Below, one piece after another: positions 41,727 to 52,860 of a stretch of 64,000 nt of DNA. The stretch lies in contig JASAMV010005752.1 in NCBI GenBank assembly GCA_030248065.1, positions 1-64,000 on the forward strand, read 5' to 3'. The DNA is from Rhynchonema sp. JSB1_4 (lineage: Eukaryota > Nematoda > Chromadorea > Monhysterida > Xyalidae). A program made the translations under genes and the position numbers. The notes below the pieces were generated by a model. The model was not told the DNA's origin. It was given only the letters and a program-made list of their open reading frames with translations, and ran no database searches. How positions within the stretch are numbered: position 1 is the stretch's first letter; each line of letters starts with the position of its first letter.

Positions 41727-44685
41727 TGCTAAGGTATTTGACACAGGCTTCAGATACAACAAAAACCAAGAAATGAAGATTTTCTTTTGGTGCCGGCTGT
41801 AAACGAATGCTCAGATTTAAATGTTCAAATTCGTTCACAGATGGAGTGCTGTACTGATTTGACGTTGCAATAGAATTAAATCTAAACGCGAGTATGAATT
41901 GATTATACAGCCATCTATCAAAAGAAAGATATGACTCGCTGCCCCGCAAACTGCCGGACAAAAATTGCGTCAGCTCTGAGTAAGCCATCAACACGTCGTG
42001 TTCCGAAAGCCCTTCCTTGAGACTCAAGTCATATCCACCTGCTGTCGGACTTCTTCTCGATCCGTAGGTGCACACCGCGTTTGTTACGTATATTGTTTGC
42101 AAGTTGTTAAAATTATGTGCATACGCCCTGAAGTACACCATTGGGATTGGAAGAGATCTAAACACGACTGCACCACAACATACCTGCAAACGCTGTCGAC
42201 TTCACAGCAGCGACCAAAACACAAAGCGGCGCTCTAGTTAATTGTCCTAGATTAATTGAGACAATGCTCTGGCCTGAGGTTACAGCAAAGGGGCCGCACG
42301 GTGTTATCTAAAAGTAATAAAGATAGTTACCAACACGCGTGATGTGAACAAAGTCTGAAAAAAAGACTTTCACGAGCAGTGTTTCGAAAAAAGTTTCACT
42401 TAAACTTTTCAAAGAATGACTTATTTGGGTTTATCGGCTCACCTTTTTGTAGTTGTAGCTTATTTGCTGCGTTTTAGACAACTCTTGAAAGAATTGTTGT
42501 ACATAAGGCTCGCGTAACCATAATTTAGAGATTTGCAACTCTGCGGATTCCAAAACAAATTTGTACCCTCCGGTTTCATCCTTGGCTTGTAACCTGAAAA
42601 CTCTTATGTATAACTGATGACAGATACACGTTATAAAATATTATGTAATACCTGACGTTATCTTTGGCATGTGCGAGGGTAATATTGAAATTCAACCCCG
42701 GAACGAAGAGTTTACCACTTTGCGTTACGTCGAACAACAAATCGTACATGAGCGTTACAGGGCGGCTCAGTTGATACATATCCTTTCGGACAGCAAATCC
42801 TCTATTCGCGGCTGTTACGACGTCGTATTTGCCTGCAACGTTTCAACGTAGTGTCTTGCTTGCATGGTTAACGTAATTATGTAACGTACCAATTGTGTCA
42901 GGGATGTGCAGCGCGAGTTGCTTCAAGTAGCCTGCTTTTGCTGAACTACTTGTCATCAGATTTAACATTAGAGCACTTTTATAATTGTAAAGCCCATTTG
43001 CACAATCGACTACAACGTCGTTGATCTGAGATCATATTTTACGTAAAAAAGTCATTTCAAGTAAGGTTTTAAAAAAATAACCTTAAGAGTTGCATCACTT
43101 GCCCAAGCCAACGCCCCGTTGTTGCACAGAGCCACCTAAAAGAAAGTTTATGCCGTGTAACTACAACTGAAAGTGCTCAAAGTCTTAAAGTTGTGCAGCG
43201 CAAATAACTGTGTTGAAAAGTCGTTGACATACAGGGTTAAAAGTCCTAAAAAGTCATTTTCATACACTGTGAAAAGACCTAGTGAACGCAAGCTATCTGA
43301 AAGTCACTATCATACACGGCCAAATTTTAATGCACACAAAGTGCACCTAAAAGTCATTCTCAGAGACAGTCAAAGGTCCTAGTGTGCGCAAAGTGCACCT
43401 TAAAGTCAAAAAGTCCTAATGCTCCATAAAAGTCGCTTCCAAAAGTCCTAATGTGTTCAAAGTGCAGCTCAAAGTCAAAAGTCTTAATGTGTGCAAAGTA
43501 CATCTAAAAGTCACCTTGATACACGCCTAAAGAGTGCAAAGTGCACCTAAAAGTCCTAGTGTGCGCAAAGTGCACCTTAAAGTCAAAAGTCCTAATGTAG
43601 TCAAAGTGCCTCTAAAAGTCACCTTGATACACGCCTAAAGTGTGTAAAGTGTGCCTAAAAGTCATTCTCAAAAAAGTCCTAGTGTGCGCAAAGTGCACCT
43701 TAAAGTCGAAAAGTCCTAATGCCCCATAACAGTCGCCGTCGTACACTTCCAAAAGTCCTAATGTGTTCAAAGTGCAGCTCAAAGTCAAAAGTCTTAATGT
43801 GTGCAAAGTACATCTAAAAGTCACCTTGATACACGCCTAAAGAGTGCAAAGTGCACCTAAAAGTCCTAGTGTGCGCAAAGTGCACCTTAAAGTCAAAAGT
43901 CCTAATGTAGTCAAAGTGCCTTTAAAAGTCACCTTGATACACGTCTAAAGTGTGCAAAGTGCACCTAAAAGTCCTAGTGTGCGCAAAGTGCACCTTAAAG
44001 TCAAAAGTCCTAATGTAGTCAAAGTGCCTCTAAAAGTCACCTTGATACACGCCGAAAGTGTGTAAAGTGCGCCTAAAAGTCATTCTCAAAAAAAGGTTTT
44101 TAGTGTGCGCAAAGTGCGCCTTAAAGTCGAAAAGTCCTAATGAGGTCATAAAAGTCACCGTCGTGGACTTCCAAAAAGTCCTAATGTGTTCAAAGTGCAG
44201 CTCAAAGTCAAAAGTCTTAATGTGTGCAAACTACTTGTAAAAGTCACCGTTGTGGACTTCCAAAAGTCCTAATGTGCTCAAAGTGCAAAGCGCTCCCTAA
44301 AAAGTCCTGAAGTGCTCCTAAAAGTGACCCTGAATGTTCAAGCACTTAAAGTGAAAAAACTTTTAAAAAAGTCCAGACTATGCACTCAACTCATCATTTG
44401 CTGTAAGATTGGTTCCATCTGATTGGACTATTTTCCCTGTCGTTTTCAACGTAAATCTAGGTGCCAAAAAATTTGTCGCTCCGCTGTTAAAATTGAAGGA
44501 CACAACCCCTTGGTTTGGTTGAAAAACTTGTGGTTGAATCTGAACCAACTCAGTTGACACGATGTCGATAACTTTGGGAGGATCCTGTAACAAGTCTAGA
44601 CAGTGAGGTTTGTGAAAAAAACTTGTTTAACCAATGAAAAACGTGCCTGAAACAGGTCCAACATAGGTGTCACAGCTGAACTCAT
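41683..44685 (-). CDS. Major capsid protein (double jelly roll), about 8 exons
   Basis: The product forms the icosahedral shell. Exon 1 (44685-44647) MSSAVTPMLDLFQ fits the LDLF-PP start of Polinton capsid proteins. Exon 2 (44584-about 44393) has GVVSFNFNSGATNFLAPRF. A 1.26-kb intron follows. The next exons are 43135-43082, 43025-42892 (YNYKSALMLNLM, then SAKAGYL), about 42838-42660 (RPVTLMYDLLFDV, GLNFNITLAHAKDN), 42595-42452, about 42310-42184 (LGQLTRAPLCVLVAAV) and 42135-41683 (EHDVLMAYSELTQFL ... LVFVVSEACV). The last intron is only 49 bp. The exon 1 donor seems to be GC. The start overlaps the previous gene as ATGA. Confidence 0.7.
43170..44370. repeat. Nested minisatellite filling a capsid intron
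   Basis: Units built of AAAGTCCTAATGTG, CAAAGTGCACCTAAAAGTCA and CCTTGATACACGCC repeat with higher-order periods. For example, 43440-43660, 43745-43930 and 43930-44060 are near copies. It occupies almost the whole second intron of the capsid gene. Related CAAAAGTC motifs occur in a polymerase intron at 38125-38260. Confidence 0.85.
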
Positions 44686-45029
44686 CGTCGCCTCTTTTTC
44701 AGTGTTTTACGTTTTTTTCTTAGAGTTTTTCGTTTGGGCTTCACGATTCGACGTTTTTTCACAGTTCGCCGTTTCTTTTGAGGTCGACGACGTTTCCTTA
44801 TGTTTTCGAGTTTCAAAACTTCCTCTTTACTGGCCTGTTGAAATAAAATGTATGTAATTTGAATTTTGAAACCCTGAAACAAAGTTTGAACTACCTGTTC
44901 TTCTGCAACTTGGGGTTGTACGGTACCTTGTTCAAAGGCTGGTGGCACTTTTGTGTGTAACCACCTTGGGCTAGAAACAGCGTTATTTTCACTTATAACT
45001 TGCCCAAAACCGCTTTTTCCGCTTTCCAT
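44682..45029 (-). CDS. Basic core-like protein, spliced
   Basis: It starts at the ATG ending at 45029, 10 bp after the penton stop, and ends in TGA overlapping the capsid ATG. The C-terminal 40 residues are almost only Lys and Arg with regular RT/KT spacing (KRRTVKKRRIVKPKRKTLRK), as in DNA-condensing core proteins. An internal stretch with GTAGTT donor and TTTCAACAG acceptor (about 44835-44896) is probably a 62-bp intron that is also open in frame. Position between penton and hexon-like genes supports a virion core or minor capsid role. Confidence 0.55.
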   Translation of the reverse strand: MESGKSGFGQVISENNAVSSPRWLHTKVPPAFEQGTVQPQVAEEQVVQTLFQGFKIQITYILFQQASKEEVLKLENIRKRRRPQKKRRTVKKRRIVKPKRKTLRKKRKTLKKRRR

Positions 45030-45039
45030 TCCGTAAATC

Positions 45040-45885
45040 TCATTGCACCTCAGTCAGAATAAAATGAAATGATACAAAAGTGTCGGCTGCACACCATCGT
45101 ATGATGTCTAAATACTCGTCTCGAAGTTGCACATCAATGCTTGATATCACGTTGTGGCATTGTGCCATAGACTTGCCAATTGTGTCTGACGGTGTGTAAG
45201 CGTTAACGCTGCGACTTAATATAATATCGCTGTAACTTTTTGAACTGGTTGATCGGACACCAAACTCGACGGGGAACATTGCCAGTATCGGAGCATGTTC
45301 GTTGTTGAACCGACATGATTCAACAAGGTTGGTTGTCACGACGAAAAATTGATTGCCAAACTGCGCGCTCGGTATCGTGCTCCCTTTAAACACCATGTTC
45401 CTCCCACTAACTCTGAACACCACTCGCGTATCAAAACCGAGTTTTGACAATAAATCTCTTGTAAATATTATCGTATAGGTTTTATCCCCTATCCCTGTAC
45501 AGTGTAGATTCATGCGCCTATTTTTAACATCCCAAGCGATATTGACGAGATCTGGTTCTTCAAGCACTGCCTCAACAGACACACTTTTTAGCAGAGCATT
45601 TACTTCGTCCGCAAGTTCCTTTTCGTTAAGCACTGTGACATTCTGTGGAACGTGTACTGCAACGTGTCGGTCTTCACAGCTCACAGTAATCGAACATCTT
45701 CGTAAATTGGCCAAACAGGATGGGAGAGCACAGTCACTAAGTACCACATTGTACTTACAGTTTGACTTGAGCTGTATAACGTCGTTTCTTTCGCTTGAAA
45801 ATCGACACGTATAACTTGCGACACCTTCACCAAGAGGGTGTTCCAAACCGGATGTTGAATTGAGATATATATGTATATCACTCAT
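45040..45885 (-). CDS. Polinton penton-like (minor capsid) protein, element B
   Basis: A 281-codon frame without introns. It starts MSDIHIYLNSTSGLEHPLGE, has a conserved-looking core (YNVVLSDCALPS, RDLLSKLGFDTRVVF, FFVVTTNLVESCRFNNEHA) and a beta-rich end. Polinton penton proteins lie next to the integrase and have this DLLSKLGF-type segment. Its ATG overlaps the integrase stop as ATGA (45882-45885). It would form capsid vertices. Confidence 0.65.
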   Translation of the reverse strand: MSDIHIYLNSTSGLEHPLGEGVASYTCRFSSERNDVIQLKSNCKYNVVLSDCALPSCLANLRRCSITVSCEDRHVAVHVPQNVTVLNEKELADEVNALLKSVSVEAVLEEPDLVNIAWDVKNRRMNLHCTGIGDKTYTIIFTRDLLSKLGFDTRVVFRVSGRNMVFKGSTIPSAQFGNQFFVVTTNLVESCRFNNEHAPILAMFPVEFGVRSTSSKSYSDIILSRSVNAYTPSDTIGKSMAQCHNVISSIDVQLRDEYLDIIRWCAADTFVSFHFILTEVQ

Positions 45886-46877
45886 TTTACTTTTGACAGT
45901 AAAGCTTCTGAAAACGGTGTTCCTAGACTCCTTGTCGACGACTTTTTTCTAATAATATAACTTGGGAGCGGTTCGGTAAGTTTTACTGATTCGACAACGT
46001 ATGTATCGTCTTCAAAAGTGGGCTCAGATATTTTTTGGAAACCTGCCAAATTCTTGCTACTTTTTTGAAGAAGCACATGCGTTCCAATTTTATATTTCGG
46101 TGAGCGCTGCCCTCCGTAACTGGCCTCCTGTTCCCAGCGTCTTTCCCGCCTGTTTCGCAAGGCTTGACCCCAATTTGTTTTGTCCATTTTATTGGGTGCA
46201 AATTTGGTCACAGAACTGGTTGTGTTGTTAATGATATGTGTAGCTCTACTTGCTAGCGTAACAGGAAGTAACTTCTTATTACTTTCGTAAATTCTGGACA
46301 TTAATAATTTTATCCATCGATTACGATTCTCAGCGCTTGCCGCTTTATTTTCACCGTGCAGTGGAGGAAAGAAATGTTGGATTTGTCTCTCTGTACATAC
46401 TTTTTGGATTCCGGTGTTTTCTGAACCTCGATCTGTCACGCATTGTTGTACTTTCGTTTTAAAATGACCTTCTAACTCCTCGATGCAGTGTGTGAATGCA
46501 CGTGCGGTTGCTTTCGCAGTCAAACTTTTGAGAATACGGGCCACTGTGTAACCAGAAAACAAACATACAGTCACCAACAAATATTTCTGGCCCATTTTTA
46601 TCATCCTTTTTGGTACATAGAGCACGTCGGCTGCAACCAGAGCGAGCGGCTTGGAAACATGATAGTAGTTGCTACTGAGATAACGGGGAATTTTGTATGA
46701 TTTTTGCATAAATTTCCGATAAGCTGGGGTTTCCTTCAGAAATTCTTCAACCTGTTGCATTGTAATGTTGCGATTCTGAGATCTAACATATTTTTTGAAC
46801 AGTTCTGGTCGAGCGAACCTTCCCGTTTTGAAATCCGTCCACATATTGTTCAGCTGCTGGTGGGTTGAATGAAACAT
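45882..46877 (-). CDS. Polinton-like DDE integrase, intact
   Basis: A 331-codon intronless frame. An N-terminal helical region (FKTGRFARPELFKKY) is followed by the catalytic core: first Asp in LVAADVLYVPKRM, second Asp in CVTDRGSEN and the Glu in AASAENRNRWIKLL. A C-terminal SH3/chromo-like part follows (YKIGTHVLLQKSSKNL, DDTYVVESV). It inserts the element's DNA. The core differs strongly from the element A integrase (DMSKLSMFNSGYRF), so the two elements belong to different lineages. All catalytic residues are present. Confidence 0.8.
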   Translation of the reverse strand: MFHSTHQQLNNMWTDFKTGRFARPELFKKYVRSQNRNITMQQVEEFLKETPAYRKFMQKSYKIPRYLSSNYYHVSKPLALVAADVLYVPKRMIKMGQKYLLVTVCLFSGYTVARILKSLTAKATARAFTHCIEELEGHFKTKVQQCVTDRGSENTGIQKVCTERQIQHFFPPLHGENKAASAENRNRWIKLLMSRIYESNKKLLPVTLASRATHIINNTTSSVTKFAPNKMDKTNWGQALRNRRERRWEQEASYGGQRSPKYKIGTHVLLQKSSKNLAGFQKISEPTFEDDTYVVESVKLTEPLPSYIIRKKSSTRSLGTPFSEALLSKVK

Positions 46878-47309
46878 TTCCTACTCCTTTTAGAGCACTT
46901 TTTGCACAAGCTGACAATAATCTGAAATATGGATATAACGTTGTTCAGTTCACGTGTTCAACACGTGCAACTAACTTTGTCAAACTTTTGCACGCCAGCT
47001 CTCTGAGTACCAGGAATAAAAAATGAGCGTGTTGAGCACGACGCACATATTTTTTTAGTGAAATCCATTACCAGCCTGGCAGTAGTTACGGTTTCCGTTA
47101 CGTTTTCGTGATATTGTTTATAATGTTGCTTGTAACTCTGAAAAACGATGTTTCACGATTTCGGGTTACGGTAGTTTCTGAGCTGACATCTTACCCTCAT
47201 GTCAATAAAATGTTGCATGCAGTGACCGCACTTGTGAGCAGTTAGTAGAGCTGCTTCCGCCATACCGTCCTAAAACACTACGTTGTTTTACAGCTGGCCT
47301 GGTACAGAA
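46878..47309. other. Divergent intergenic region
   Basis: About 430 bp between the integrase (minus) and glycoprotein 2 (plus) starts. It should contain both promoters. No TATA box was confidently placed and no ORF is supported. Confidence 0.5.
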
Positions 47310-48974
47310 ATGAAGGCTATAATTCTATTATTTTTTCCGCTAATCAGTTGTCTTCCGACGCTACAAGTTCGTGATGAAATACCTGATGATTGCAGTTTTG
47401 AAACGTATGATCGAATTCTGACGTGTCCTTCTCTTCCAGACTTTATACCGAAATTGTGAGTGATTTTGTTCAAATTTTTCTGAAAACTAAATTTTGTCCT
47501 GAAAATAACATGCATTCAGGTATGCCCGACGATTGATTATCGACCAGTGCGTGTTTGGCGAAGCCTTTCAGCGCTATTGGAACCAATTTGTCCTGCACAA
47601 CATTGCAACTAGCGAGGTTACCTTCTGCGACACAACGGTTCGCTAATTTTCTCTTCTTATAATTTAAAAACTTGCTCTGACAAAAAAATAAATTTAAAAA
47701 AAATTTGTGCATGAAAAAATTTTTATTATCAGGTGCCTACTGCTATGCATGGAGGTGTTAGTGACAAAACAATAGTGACTGACTCAAGTGCATCAACGGT
47801 GTCAGAGCAAGAGAGCCAGCCGGTTACTGTTGCAACATCAGCCAATCAGCTTCCTGCTACATACAGACAGCAACCTGAGTGGATATGGAATGGGGAGGAA
47901 TGGGTGAATGGCGACACAGTGCTCCTTGACGACGTTGAAACATCACGCAGTTCAACGCCCGCCCACGCTACGACACACTATGTACCTGTTGACAACACAG
48001 TCAGCTCGACAACCTCGCAGATGACACTCGACACCAGCCCTGAAACATCATCCAGTTCGACTTCTACGCTCTCGACACCCGGCTTGATGTCGACCGCTGA
48101 CATCGCTCATAACATTCCTGTTGTTATCCTCAACTCTGTTTTTGAAACCTCAGATCGCATGACCAGTGATGCTGCCAGGAAAATGTCTAATTTACTACAG
48201 TCTGATGAATACAAAGTTGTGCACTGCACTATGATTTACAATGATTTGACCACCTTAACCGAGTGCACGAGAGCTAAAGAGGTGTATACACATACTTTAT
48301 TGACACAAAATTTACATAACTTTCACATTTCACGATCTCTTTTTTTCAGGTCGATCCAACGTTGCCGATTCAAACAACATCTTGTGCTACGTATAGCCCT
48401 CGACAGCCGCGAGATATCTCAGATGGAGGTCTGCTTTTTTGTTTATTCCCCCTCCAAGATTTTCTACAGTCTATCTTCTGTGTAGTGAATTACTTACAAT
48501 CATAGAATGCACTCTGAAAATGTAAAAAATAACATCCGATATGTGACCGGATTGTTACAACTAGTTTGAGAAATGTTCGTTATATATTAACTGAACTGTA
48601 TGCTTTTCAGTTTCATCTTTCTGGTCCATGCTTGGAGGTGGCGGCCTACTACTCTGCATGTTGTTTGTGGGCGTGTGTCTCTACAGTATGGTGACTGGCA
48701 GAACCTTGACTGACGCAGAGCGAGCGGCAATTCAAAATTCAAACAATTCCACTTTCATACGATATGCGGAAACGTTCGGTTTATCAATTGTACGAATGTG
48801 CAAAAAGGTTCGAACATGTGTCAAAAAATTTAAAAAAAGCCTAATTCTAACTACCGCTCAACATTTTAGCGCTCGACTGCTCACGATTATGAAGAGGCGT
48901 ATCAGATGGAGTCATTGGAACCACAATTGCTGACATCTGTTTTCAATCCTCCGGCGGTCAGCACACCTCGTTGA
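47310..48974 (+). CDS. Type I membrane glycoprotein 2, six exons, mucin-like
   Basis: Exons: 47310-47455, 47520-47637, 47733-48281, 48350-48428, 48611-48807 and 48870-48974. Exon 1 has the signal peptide MKAIILLFFPLISCLPTL and several Cys. Exon 3 has PEWIWNGEEWVNG and a long Ser/Thr-rich stalk likely to be O-glycosylated. Exon 5 has the membrane span GGLLLCMLFVGVCLYSMV. The tail carries YEEAYQM and ends at TGA 48974. Intron acceptors are typical TTTTCAG; the 48429 donor (GTCTGC) is weak. No fusion-protein fold is recognised. It is a candidate envelope or secreted-surface protein of the element. Confidence 0.6.
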
Positions 48975-49700
48975 TTAGATGTTTTCTTCCAATAGTTCGA
49001 ATATTTCAAGGTCAACTTTTTTTCTGAATTTTTCGTTGCTTTTTGCGAATTCAAACATATTCTTGAGCTCAATTTTTGCGTCTCCGACTTCTTTCGCGAA
49101 AAGATCGGTTGATATATAATCCACAATCACCATAGGGTGGATGTATTTTGTCGTGCCGTCGGTCGGATACAAACATTCATGTCCCATTTGCGAGCCTTCG
49201 TTTATTATGCATCTGCAATTATGCGACTTAATGACAAGGGTTTGAATTCTCGAAAGCGCCGTTGTACATTGTAGTTGAAAGAGGTGGTGTGAACTTCCAG
49301 CTGGTTGCTCATACTATCAACTGCGTTGTTCAAGACGTGCAAGCTGTTAGACTAAAAGGAATTTACGCTCCTGGCTGGAGAACGTGAAATATATTGAACG
49401 CATGGCGTGCTCTGAGGTTTCACTTTCGAGAATGAATTCAACCCACTTTTGCTATCTATATTCTGAAGAGTGCAACGTGTTTTTAAGGTATCAATGAGAG
49501 GTGTACCATGTCATCGCCTGTGAAAAGTTGTAATTTGAACCTTAAACACTAGTACACGCGCAGTCGATTAAAAAATTTTTTACTATGACTTACCCGAAGC
49601 ATGGCTTGACAATTTTATTGTCGTCGTCCACAACTTTTCCATTTTCAAGCATTTCAATTATTTTCTGTGCACATTCTTGGCTCACTTCGTAATTCGTCAT
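48975..49700 (-). CDS. Spliced minus-strand gene, possible KilA-N-like end
   Basis: Exon 1 (49700-49594) starts MTNYEVSQECAQKIIEML and ends in a clean GTAAGT donor. The last exon (about 49260-48975) contains GTTKYIHPMVIVDYISTDLF followed by a coiled helix and a stop directly abutting the stop of glycoprotein 2. The YIHPMVIVDYIS part resembles the W/Y-hP end of viral KilA-N domains, but the middle exons are not resolved. Gene reality is moderate; the family is a guess. Confidence 0.35.
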
Positions 49701-49867
49701 TTTGAGTGGATTTCCGCTTGTTCACCTCTATAAAATTATATATTCTCAAAACAATTTTCACTACATTTGATTTATAACGTTCATCCACCTACCGTAACCT
49801 GATTTGGTCAGTCAATTGAAAAGCACGTTTGCAACACACCTACCGTGTACCTGTCACATTCATTTTA

Positions 49868-50345
<478 letters not shown>

Positions 50346-50620
50346 ATACATACATACATACTGCATCCATTTGCGTCACAATGAATTCTCAAAACACTGC
50401 GTTCACGTTTACTACATTTCGTTCATGAAGTCCTCCATTTACCGTAACCTGATGCGATTAGACATTTTAGTAACCTGCAAGTAACACATGTAAAACATGC
50501 TGCACCTGAGATTTCTATTCGCATACCCCTTTTGAATTCAGAAGTATTTTAGTGTAGCCCATTTTGCAAAATATAATTGTGAGGTGTGTAAATAATAAAC
50601 TCTCAGGCGCAGGTACATTA

Positions 50621-51512
50621 CACGGTGGAAAATTCCGCACTAGCGATGTCATACAATAGTATTTGTTTCGATGACCTATTTACGAGCACTTTCAGTTCTG
50701 GGACGTAGTAACAGCGTTGAATGTTTCCGTAGCTTGACGAAACGATTGGTTCGATACATACTCCTTTGTGCCACGTCCATTCATTGGTGATATTCAGGGG
50801 TAATTCTGAAGAAAATATTTAACCTTAAACTGTTGTAGTTGACGCATGTACCTCCGTAAAATGAGTTAGGTCTTGTGGGCGTCATACGTACAGTAACCCT
50901 TGGGCGAAAATAATTCTGAGAAGCTTTCCAGAGAATGCAACATCTAGGTAGTCTCGTCGACTACATTAATATTAGCCATTTTTCTACGTCTTTTCAGACG
51001 GGAAGCTTACCAGTCGGACACACCCCTTTCGCTGCACCGTTCTCAATCTGAGAATTGGGTGGATTGTTGTGAACTTGCGCCTCAAGTTTGATTTCAGCTA
51101 GTCGCGATTTTTCGCACGTGTTCAGTTGTCGCCCGCAAAAATAGTTTCCAGCGTAAGTGATCACGTCAATCGACTCGGGTGCCATGTATGGTCTCAAGAT
51201 CTTTGTCTCAGGCGGTGTTATCCCTTCGAGGTACAATTCCCTCAGGACATTGCTCGGCTCGTACAAGAACACACGTTTCTGCTCAACGCACAGGAAAACC
51301 TGAACAGAAACAAGTTTAGTGTAAGTAAAGAAACAATTAAAAAAGTAGCTAACCATCAAATGCGGGTCGTATATTGTATGTACGGTATCAGCACGAGTTC
51401 CGATGTATAGATTTTTTATGTAGTTATAATTTAGGTATATTATGGCTGGCACCAAACCGTCAACAGTATCCAAAAATTGCAGGTCGCAATTCATCTGCAA
51501 CAGTCTGTTCAT
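50621..51512 (-). CDS. Unrecognised spliced protein
   Basis: Exon 1 (51512 to about 51353) reads MNRLLQMNCDLQFLDTVDG. A 52-bp intron (GTTAGC to GTTCAG) follows, and exon 2 (about 51300-51012) includes FLCVEQKRVFLYEPSNVL and YAGNYFCGRQL and ends at a GTAAGC donor. A last exon (about 50815-50621) reads PLNITNEWTWHKGV ... QRCYYVPELKVLV and stops at 50621. An exon between 50990 and 50820 is possible. It is beta-rich with several Cys and no membrane span. No family is recognised. Confidence 0.45.
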
Positions 51513-51599
51513 TTTCTCAGTTTTACATGATCACGATGTTCACTTACTTTGTTGGCTCAGATATGAAGTTAGGAATATCGTCAAAAACCGGCACTCAAC

Positions 51600-51973
51600 A
51601 CAGAATTTATGACCTGTTGGGCACACGCACACATGTATGTGTGTGTGTGTGTGTGGCACATGAGGTTCGCGTTAAAGATCAGGCAACCCTGCAAGTACAA
51701 ATTACGTATTGTTTGTTGTTCATCTACAGTAGACACGTAATTTAGGCTCTCTACTCAAGAGCATTATATGTAACTGACTTTGACGTGTTCGGCGCACATA
51801 AAACACAGTAGCTTCGGACATATGTGTAATAGTGTGACCTAAAAATTATTATACTAACATTTATTAACCCTCAATTACGCACACATTATGGACATTACTA
51901 CTTGATGCAGCAACGGAGAAAAAGTTTGTATGGTTCGTCTCGCGTGATATCTTCTTTTTAATCATTTTTCTAG
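51600..51973. other. Divergent intergenic region
   Basis: No gene is supported between the minus gene and the plus-strand exons starting at 51974. A short TGTG run lies at 51632-51656. Confidence 0.4.
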
Positions 51974-52860
51974 ATTGGTCGTCATCGCTACCCAGGAATG
52001 TCAATCAACCACGCTCAACTTCTTCGGATTTTGGGAAACGAGAAATCTAACAAAAAGTTCCGACGTTTCTCGAAATTAATAGCTGAAAAATTTCAATCAT
52101 CTGGTGCTCGCAGTGAATTACTGTTATTCTTGTGTGAAAAGAAGAAACTATCAGCAAAACGTCTGAACGATCTGGTTACGTTCGTCATACGCTACGACAC
52201 ACCCCCACTTCTCATAGGCGCAGTATGTTTTATTTTTACATTTTTTTGAATCCGTTCAAAAACTTCATTTAGGAGCGGCCATGTTTTTTCAGGCTTTGAA
52301 ACTCGCAGGATACACGGGATTTTTTTTGATGCCCGAAGATTTTGTCGACCAGACCACCGAGTATTTGAACCTGTCGTCACTGCGCGAATGCAATGTGGAT
52401 TTTGTGGACGATGTTTTCGAGTTCCAATTTTCTGACATCGTCTACAAGACATTCAAGATGGACTTCGTACAACACCTGTGTGACACTGGTAAGACATACA
52501 CACATACATGCTCACATAACATCAGATGCTCTATTGCCTGAATATACAGATGTTTCACATTACTTTTCAGGTTGTACTCACAGTGTCGACAGCGATGAAT
52601 GTGTGCTGCAAATGTCTGCATCAGAATTCGTTCGAAAACATTCCAGCCAGGTTTTGTTTTACTTACTGTGAAGCGCTTCTGCAATAAAAGGCATAATCTG
52701 AAGTTTTAGATTTTCACTGAAGGAGTGGGCTGGCGAGTTGGTTGTTCCCTGCTTGCACAGTTCAAAAACCAATGTGATGCTACGATCTGGGATTTGGACG
52801 ATAAACTGGATAATTTGACACGTTCCGATTTGGTTCTGTCACTATGGAACGAAAAATAAT
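51974..52860 (+). CDS. Spliced gene with possible death-fold N-terminus
   Basis: Exon 51974-52222 follows a TTTTCTAG acceptor and contains M at 51998. Helices FRRFSKLIAEKF, SELLLFLCEKKKLS and RLNDLVTFVIRYD occur in the order of the second half of death effector domains (L-L-x-x-L...K-x-L-S...L...R-x-D). Exon 52293-52489 (ALKLAGYTGFFLMPEDFVD) follows, then about 52570-52650 (GCTHSVDSDECVLQM) and 52712-52860 (GVGWRVGCSLLAQF, ending TAA). Whether the gene stops here or continues is uncertain. If a DED is present it could interfere with caspase activation; this is inference. Confidence 0.35.

Noticed and set aside
43170..44370. CRISPR-like array in regularly spaced repeats
   Set aside because: Units are contiguous and nested without unique spacers, inside an animal-type intron.
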